From Lentisphaerota bacterium (GTDB lineage: Bacteria; Verrucomicrobiota; Lentisphaeria; Victivallales; Victivallaceae): a stretch of 54,023 bases of DNA. Below the pieces are notes generated by a model. The model was not told where the DNA came from. It made no database searches and saw nothing but the letters and a program-made list of their open reading frames with translations. The stretch is from contig SUWL01000010.1 in the NCBI GenBank assembly GCA_015061495.1, positions 1 to 54,023 of the forward strand, read 5' to 3'. Both the position numbers and the translations under genes were made by a program. Shown piece after piece: positions 50,222-54,023 of this stretch. Position 1 is the stretch's first letter. Each line of letters starts with the position of its first letter.

Positions 50222-52714
50222 ATGAAAAAAATATTTCTTTCTTTTGCACTTGCCGCCACGACAGTTTTGCCGCTTGCCGCGCGGGAACTGGTATTCAATC
50301 CGGAACTCCGAGCAGACAACCGCTCTTTCCCGTCCGGCTGGATGCCTCTGACCCGCTCCGGAGCACAGGTACTCTACTTCCGGGAAGGCGGTCCGGATAA
50401 CAAACCGTTTTTCCGTCTGACCTCCCGCAAAGCCCCTTCCCTGCTCCATCAGACCAATTTAAAACTGGTGAAAGGGGAAAAATATATCCTCGGAGCATGG
50501 TTCCGCACCAAAAATGTCGTCAACCGCATGTCCGGCATCCGGGTCGCATCCAGCTCAAACCACATGCAGTACAACGGCGATCATCTGCTGGTCGGTCTGC
50601 CGGAAAATATGAACGAATGGCGTTATTTTGAACGGGTCATCACTCTGCCCGCAGAAGAAAAGCCGCTTTATCCCTATTACGACATCGAATTGATCCTTGA
50701 TGCCGGCGGCGGTCAGTTGGATATTTCCGGTGTCACCCTCAAACCGGTTTCCGAAATCGCCAAACGGGATTCCAAAACTCTGATGGAAAATGTCGCCCCC
50801 TGTCTGGTTCCGCTCGGCATTCTCTATTATATCCCGCAGAATAAGCCGGCGATGGATTTCCGCTGGGTCGGTGAATTCAAAGGCGGCGAACCGCAAAACT
50901 GCGAATGTGAATTTTATTTCAGCTATGACAAGAAAACTGTCACCGCCCCCTTCTCCTTTGAGCGGTTCAACGTGGACTTCGGCAAACTTACCGCTAAAAA
51001 AGTGCAGGACATGCGCATTCGGATCGTGGACAGAAAAACCCGCAAGATCTGGTTCGAAGAAACCTACTCCGTGCGTTCCATGCCGATCCCGGAACTTGCT
51101 GCCAATGCCAGACAGCTCAACAATATCGTCACAGAAGTATTCAATGCCGGTGTCAAAGACGGAGAGACGGTGAAATTTGCCAACAACCGCTATGGTTTTG
51201 TGCTTTTCCACTTTGATTCTAATGGCAGGAAACCCTTTTCGGTATCGCTCAACGGCAAAAAAATATTCGATGAAAAAGCTCCGCAAAGCGAAATCATCCG
51301 CGACCTCGATCCCGGTGTTTTTGAAGTTAAAGTCACCGGAAACAGCGGTAATCTGCAGATCCGGCTCATTCCCGATGTCATGACCTTTGCCTTGATGACT
51401 CCGCGCATGCCCGGAAACGGTATCTACAACTGGGAGTTCGCAAAAAAATATCTTTTCCCCGGATTAACTACTATCAATGTCGCCGGATTAACCCCGCAGC
51501 AGTTTGCAGAACTCAACCAGCTGGGCAGAAAATATCTGGAAAACTACGGCATCCAGAATTGGTCAAATCCCAACATCGCTGAAGATAACCTGCAGCGCAT
51601 GCAAAAAAGCAAAGCATTCCGCAATCCCTACAGCCACGGCAGTACGCTGGATGAATCCGAATGTTTCTATCCGGTCATGCTCGATCCCTACGCTTATGCA
51701 CTCAAAAAATTCACCAACCCGTATGACCGTATGATGGTAACTTATCAGACCGGTCCGGTGACCGATGCGCTGATGAATTCGATTTCTGCCGCCGCCAATG
51801 CCACCCGCGGCAAAGCATGGCTTGCTTTTGAACTTTATCCCCGTGGTGAAGAAAATATGGATGATGTCAAAGCAATGTTGAGCAATGCCGCCCAGGAGTG
51901 GAATATGTTCCGTGATTGCGCACCGGGATTATTTTCAAAAGCCGGTGTCTGCTGGGGTAACTTCTCCTGCCCGCCGAATATTTCCCTTGCCCACTATCCG
52001 GACATCGATTACAAAGTCATCATCGATATGAAAATGCATGCAGTCGCCAACGATCCGGCATTCAACGGAGTCGGCAAGGTCGGCTTCTGGGGGACTTATG
52101 CCGCAGACGAAGAGATCGCCCGCTGGAGCTTCCGGGTCATGCGGCACTATGCGTTTGAAGGAAAAAAGAATCTGCTCTCCCGGGAGTACGGATTTTCCCT
52201 CAAACCAGGTTTCGTAAAAAATGCCGCGTTTACTGACGGCTTGAATGGTTGGCAAGTCTCCGGAAATATCGTAAAGGAAGTCTATGCCGGATACGGTAAA
52301 AACTCCATCAAGCTGCACGGCTCCAAAGGTGCCGGTGACGATTTTGCCCTCTTTACCAAAGAAAAAGGTACTCATGCCGAATTGAGTCAGGTTGCAAAAG
52401 GATTCGAAAAAGGCAAAAAATATCTCATGTACTTCTACGTCGGAGATTTCGATGATGTGATCTGCAACCGCCAGAGAGTCGGCGCTCTGCCGCTGAAAGT
52501 AACTCTCGATGGTGCAAAAATCCTGAATAAAACCCACTATCAGGGCAGTGCGACCAAGGGTAATCACGCCTATGTAAATATCCACAAGATCATTTTCACC
52601 GCCGAAAATGATGAAATCAAACTGACCTTTGACAACAAGGAAGCAAAGGACGGCAGTATGCTGATGCTCAATTACATCTGCATCCGTCCATATTATGAAC
52701 CAGAGGAGCTTTGA
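50222..52714 (+). CDS. Large secreted glycan-active-like protein, paralogue B
   Basis: The 830-residue product has a signal peptide (about 1-20) and the same layout as the protein at 43508-45946: N-terminal beta-sandwich (NPELRADNRSFPSGWMPLTR), middle beta region, central domain and C-terminal beta-sandwich. In the central domain Asp477-Glu478 (GSTLDESECF), AFELYPRGEE and GKVGFWGTYAADEEIARW match the acidic positions of paralogue A. The stretch from GNFSCPPNISLAHYPDIDYK on is the best conserved. ATG 50222 has AAAGGA upstream; an upstream TTG in frame is unlikely. The duplication suggests two related substrates, or a two-subunit enzyme. Confidence 0.75.
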   Translation: MKKIFLSFALAATTVLPLAARELVFNPELRADNRSFPSGWMPLTRSGAQVLYFREGGPDNKPFFRLTSRKAPSLLHQTNLKLVKGEKYILGAWFRTKNVVNRMSGIRVASSSNHMQYNGDHLLVGLPENMNEWRYFERVITLPAEEKPLYPYYDIELILDAGGGQLDISGVTLKPVSEIAKRDSKTLMENVAPCLVPLGILYYIPQNKPAMDFRWVGEFKGGEPQNCECEFYFSYDKKTVTAPFSFERFNVDFGKLTAKKVQDMRIRIVDRKTRKIWFEETYSVRSMPIPELAANARQLNNIVTEVFNAGVKDGETVKFANNRYGFVLFHFDSNGRKPFSVSLNGKKIFDEKAPQSEIIRDLDPGVFEVKVTGNSGNLQIRLIPDVMTFALMTPRMPGNGIYNWEFAKKYLFPGLTTINVAGLTPQQFAELNQLGRKYLENYGIQNWSNPNIAEDNLQRMQKSKAFRNPYSHGSTLDESECFYPVMLDPYAYALKKFTNPYDRMMVTYQTGPVTDALMNSISAAANATRGKAWLAFELYPRGEENMDDVKAMLSNAAQEWNMFRDCAPGLFSKAGVCWGNFSCPPNISLAHYPDIDYKVIIDMKMHAVANDPAFNGVGKVGFWGTYAADEEIARWSFRVMRHYAFEGKKNLLSREYGFSLKPGFVKNAAFTDGLNGWQVSGNIVKEVYAGYGKNSIKLHGSKGAGDDFALFTKEKGTHAELSQVAKGFEKGKKYLMYFYVGDFDDVICNRQRVGALPLKVTLDGAKILNKTHYQGSATKGNHAYVNIHKIIFTAENDEIKLTFDNKEAKDGSMLMLNYICIRPYYEPEEL

Positions 52715-52719
52715 ATTTT

Positions 52720-53460
52720 ATGAAACTGCGTGTGATGAGTTATAATACTCAATCCGGATTCGCCAAAGGCAGAAAAGTTCACAATTATCTGCCGCAGGCG
52801 GAACATATCGCCTGTTACAACCCGGATGTGGTCGCCTTGCAAGAGGTCGCCATCAACCATCCGTTCGGAGAAAAAATCAATTATCCGGAATTGGTCGCAA
52901 AACATCTCGGAATGAATTACTGTTTCGGAAAGGCCTTGGATTTCTGTGACATGTTTCCGGAATGCGACGGTACTTACGGCGTAGCGGTTCTTTCCAAATA
53001 TCCGGTAGAACCGGTTGAAAAAATCATGCTCCCGGTTCCCGAAGGCATTGAGCCGCGGGTGGCACTGGTCACCCGGATCGATGCTCCGACTCCGTTTTAC
53101 ATGGTCAGTACCCACCTGTCCTATCAGGGTGAATTCCCCAATGATACCAACAGCCGTGTCGATCAGTTGGAAACGGTCTTTGCCTATCTCAAAAAACACC
53201 AGCTCTCTCCGGTCGTACTCGCCGGAGACCTCAACTCCCAGCCGCAGGACAACTCCATTGATGCTCTCCGCCGGGAATTTGATGTTTTTAACGACGGCAG
53301 AAGTGATTTGCCTACTGCTGAATCATCCAAATACGGCTGGGTACAGATCGACTATATTTCCGCTGCTCCGAAAGCACAATGGAAATGCGACCGCTTTTTT
53401 GTCGGCAGCGACTGTTCCGTCAGCGATCACTATGCGGTGATTGCGGATTTGGAAATATAA
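52720..53460 (+). CDS. Endonuclease/exonuclease/phosphatase (EEP) family enzyme
   Basis: The 246-residue protein has the EEP-family motifs MSYNTQSG, VVALQEVA (metal Glu), STHLSYQGEF, LAGDLNSQP (catalytic Asp and Asn) and SDHYAVIADL (catalytic His). These metal-dependent phosphoesterases act on nucleic acids, inositol phosphates or sphingomyelin; the absence of a signal peptide points to a cytosolic substrate. ATG 52720 has GAGGAG upstream, overlapping the end of the paralogue B gene. In this operon a phosphorylated sugar or a phospholipid/glycolipid headgroup is a plausible substrate, but that is inference. Confidence 0.85.
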   Translation: MKLRVMSYNTQSGFAKGRKVHNYLPQAEHIACYNPDVVALQEVAINHPFGEKINYPELVAKHLGMNYCFGKALDFCDMFPECDGTYGVAVLSKYPVEPVEKIMLPVPEGIEPRVALVTRIDAPTPFYMVSTHLSYQGEFPNDTNSRVDQLETVFAYLKKHQLSPVVLAGDLNSQPQDNSIDALRREFDVFNDGRSDLPTAESSKYGWVQIDYISAAPKAQWKCDRFFVGSDCSVSDHYAVIADLEI

Positions 53461-53479
53461 AATTGTCCCATTTTTTGTG

Positions 53480-53590
53480 CTGCACTCATACCGGCGGCGG
53501 TTCTGACCGTTATCGCAGGTTGCCGGATCATAATATAGGTGATATATTCTTGTATTTGTGATTATCGCAGCCAACGACTCTTGAGTGCAG
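53480..53590. other. Possible structured element (nested inverted repeats)
   Basis: A 9-bp perfect helix (CTGCACTCA 53480-53488 with TGAGTGCAG 53582-53590) encloses two modules: CCGGC/GCCGG (53491-53495/53522-53526) around CGGT-TCTG-ACCG (53498-53509), and ATCA/TGAT (53527-53530/53559-53562) around AATATA-GGTGA-TATATT (53532-53548). TTATCGCAG occurs twice, at 53510-53518 and 53562-53570. It lies between the EEP gene and the GH20-like promoter. It may be a structured RNA or a DNA site. A further hairpin, CAAAATTC (53597-53604) with GAATTTTG (53617-53624), follows. The remaining bases to 53654 show nothing I can identify. Confidence 0.35.
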
Positions 53591-53654
53591 ATTTTACAAA
53601 ATTCGGAACATTACCGGAATTTTGCAGAAAATGTAATTTTTTATATTGTTTTAC

Positions 53655-53700
53655 TTGCAAACCGATGCGGTACACTGTATATTACCACATCGGTTTGCAA
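53655..53700 (+). promoter_or_regulatory. Promoter inside a 13-bp inverted repeat, GH20-like gene
   Basis: -35 TTGCAA (53655-53660), a 17-bp spacer and -10 TATATT (53678-53683). A perfect 13-bp inverted repeat, TTGCAAACCGATG (53655-53667) and CATCGGTTTGCAA (53688-53700), brackets it: the left arm covers the -35, the right arm the transcription start. Arm starts are 33 bp apart, about three helical turns, so a dimer or looped regulator could bind both and repress. Confidence 0.8.
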
Positions 53701-53725
53701 ATTTATGGTCTTTTCAAGGGAAAAC

Positions 53726-54023
53726 ATGTCCGAACACACCGCATCATTTTTGATTCCGGCTCCGGCACAGGCGGAATATCTCAATGGGAAACTGCCGGTA
53801 AGCAGCATCACCACCTTTGCCGTGGCAGATGAACTTGCCGCGGTTGCCACGGAATTGAAAAAGGTATTTTCTGTCCTGAGAATGACGGTTTCCCGGACCG
53901 CCGGGAATGCCGCTGTAAACTTCCGATACGCTCCGATGACCGAAGGTGCATGGCAGATGACCATTGACGGTACCGGCATCACTGCAGTTGCCGGTGATCT
54001 TACCGGTGCATCCTACGCCGCCA
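53726..54023 (+). CDS. Probable GH20 beta-N-acetylhexosaminidase, N-terminus (partial, runs off right edge)
   Basis: Ninety-nine residues are present from ATG 53726 (AAGGG upstream) to the window end, in one open frame. The sequence (PAPAQAEYLNGKLPVSSITT; AVADELAAVATELKKVFSVL; GAWQMTIDGTGITAVAGDLT then GASYAA) has the pattern of the GH20 N-terminal alpha+beta domain, in which a strand with 'x-I-T-V-x-A-x-D-x-x-G-x-x-Y' leads into the catalytic barrel. GH20 enzymes release N-acetylhexosamine from chitin or glycoconjugates. No signal peptide is seen. The catalytic Asp-Glu pair lies beyond the window, so the family remains tentative. Confidence 0.55.
   Translation, partial: MSEHTASFLIPAPAQAEYLNGKLPVSSITTFAVADELAAVATELKKVFSVLRMTVSRTAGNAAVNFRYAPMTEGAWQMTIDGTGITAVAGDLTGASYAA

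Overview
This 54 kb window is a dense bacterial chromosome segment from a Gram-negative (lipid A gene lpxC, lipoprotein, SurA-like foldase). The best guess is an uncultured member of the Lentisphaerota (PVC superphylum). The reasons are: a secreted-protein cluster that includes a GFTLIELL-type prepilin with an H-x9-DG tail; two AraC/GntR-controlled sugar loci; pyrophosphate-dependent phosphofructokinase; a Ser/Thr kinase with an N-terminal zinc ribbon; and AsmA-like proteins. The taxonomic call is inference. No rRNA, tRNA or CRISPR array was seen. Promoters are unusually readable, mostly TTGMAW, a 16-18 bp spacer, then TATATT or TATAAT.

Region 1 (1-13.5 kb) is housekeeping. On the minus strand lie an lpxC-fabZ-argH operon and an rpsB-tsf operon; tsf is followed by its own terminator and then by what looks like the end of an IS3-family element running off the left edge. 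The fabZ product carries two hot-dog domains, only one with the catalytic His. On the plus strand are miaA and topA. TopA ends in three copies of an unfamiliar ~39-residue repeat instead of zinc ribbons, and is followed by two AsmA-like envelope proteins.

Region 2 (13.5-26.7 kb) starts with a GntR/LacI-type regulator behind a perfect palindromic operator, followed by a DegT-type aminotransferase and a Gfo/Idh oxidoreductase. Next are a TSCPD protein, mraY, and an arginine acid-resistance operon (ankyrin protein, basic amino acid antiporter, AdiA-type decarboxylase). An XRE regulator overlaps a 57-residue membrane protein, and is followed by uppP, proC and a glycosyltransferase.

Region 3 (26.7-42.3 kb) begins with an operon of pfp, gatC, gatA, ruvC, a TatD-like hydrolase and tcdA; gatB is absent from the window. 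Then come a DMT transporter, a DUF4105 membrane protein, the Ser/Thr kinase, a SurA-like foldase, a threonylcarbamoyl-AMP synthase, a sodium:solute symporter, a repeat surface protein and a release-factor-like protein. The last two are divergent and share one palindromic -10 box.

Region 4 (41.4-54 kb) is the most unusual part. A PocR/AraC regulator is transcribed divergently from an eight-gene run: a phosphotriesterase-family hydrolase, a large secreted protein, a prepilin-like protein, a cytosolic TIM-barrel-like protein, a secreted beta-sandwich protein, a HAD phosphatase, a paralogue of the large secreted protein, and an endonuclease/exonuclease/phosphatase-family enzyme. After a possibly structured 111-nt element, a new promoter sits inside a 13-bp inverted repeat and drives the start of a probable GH20 beta-hexosaminidase, cut by the right edge. 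The set reads as an undescribed glycan or glycoconjugate utilisation locus; its substrate cannot be told from sequence.
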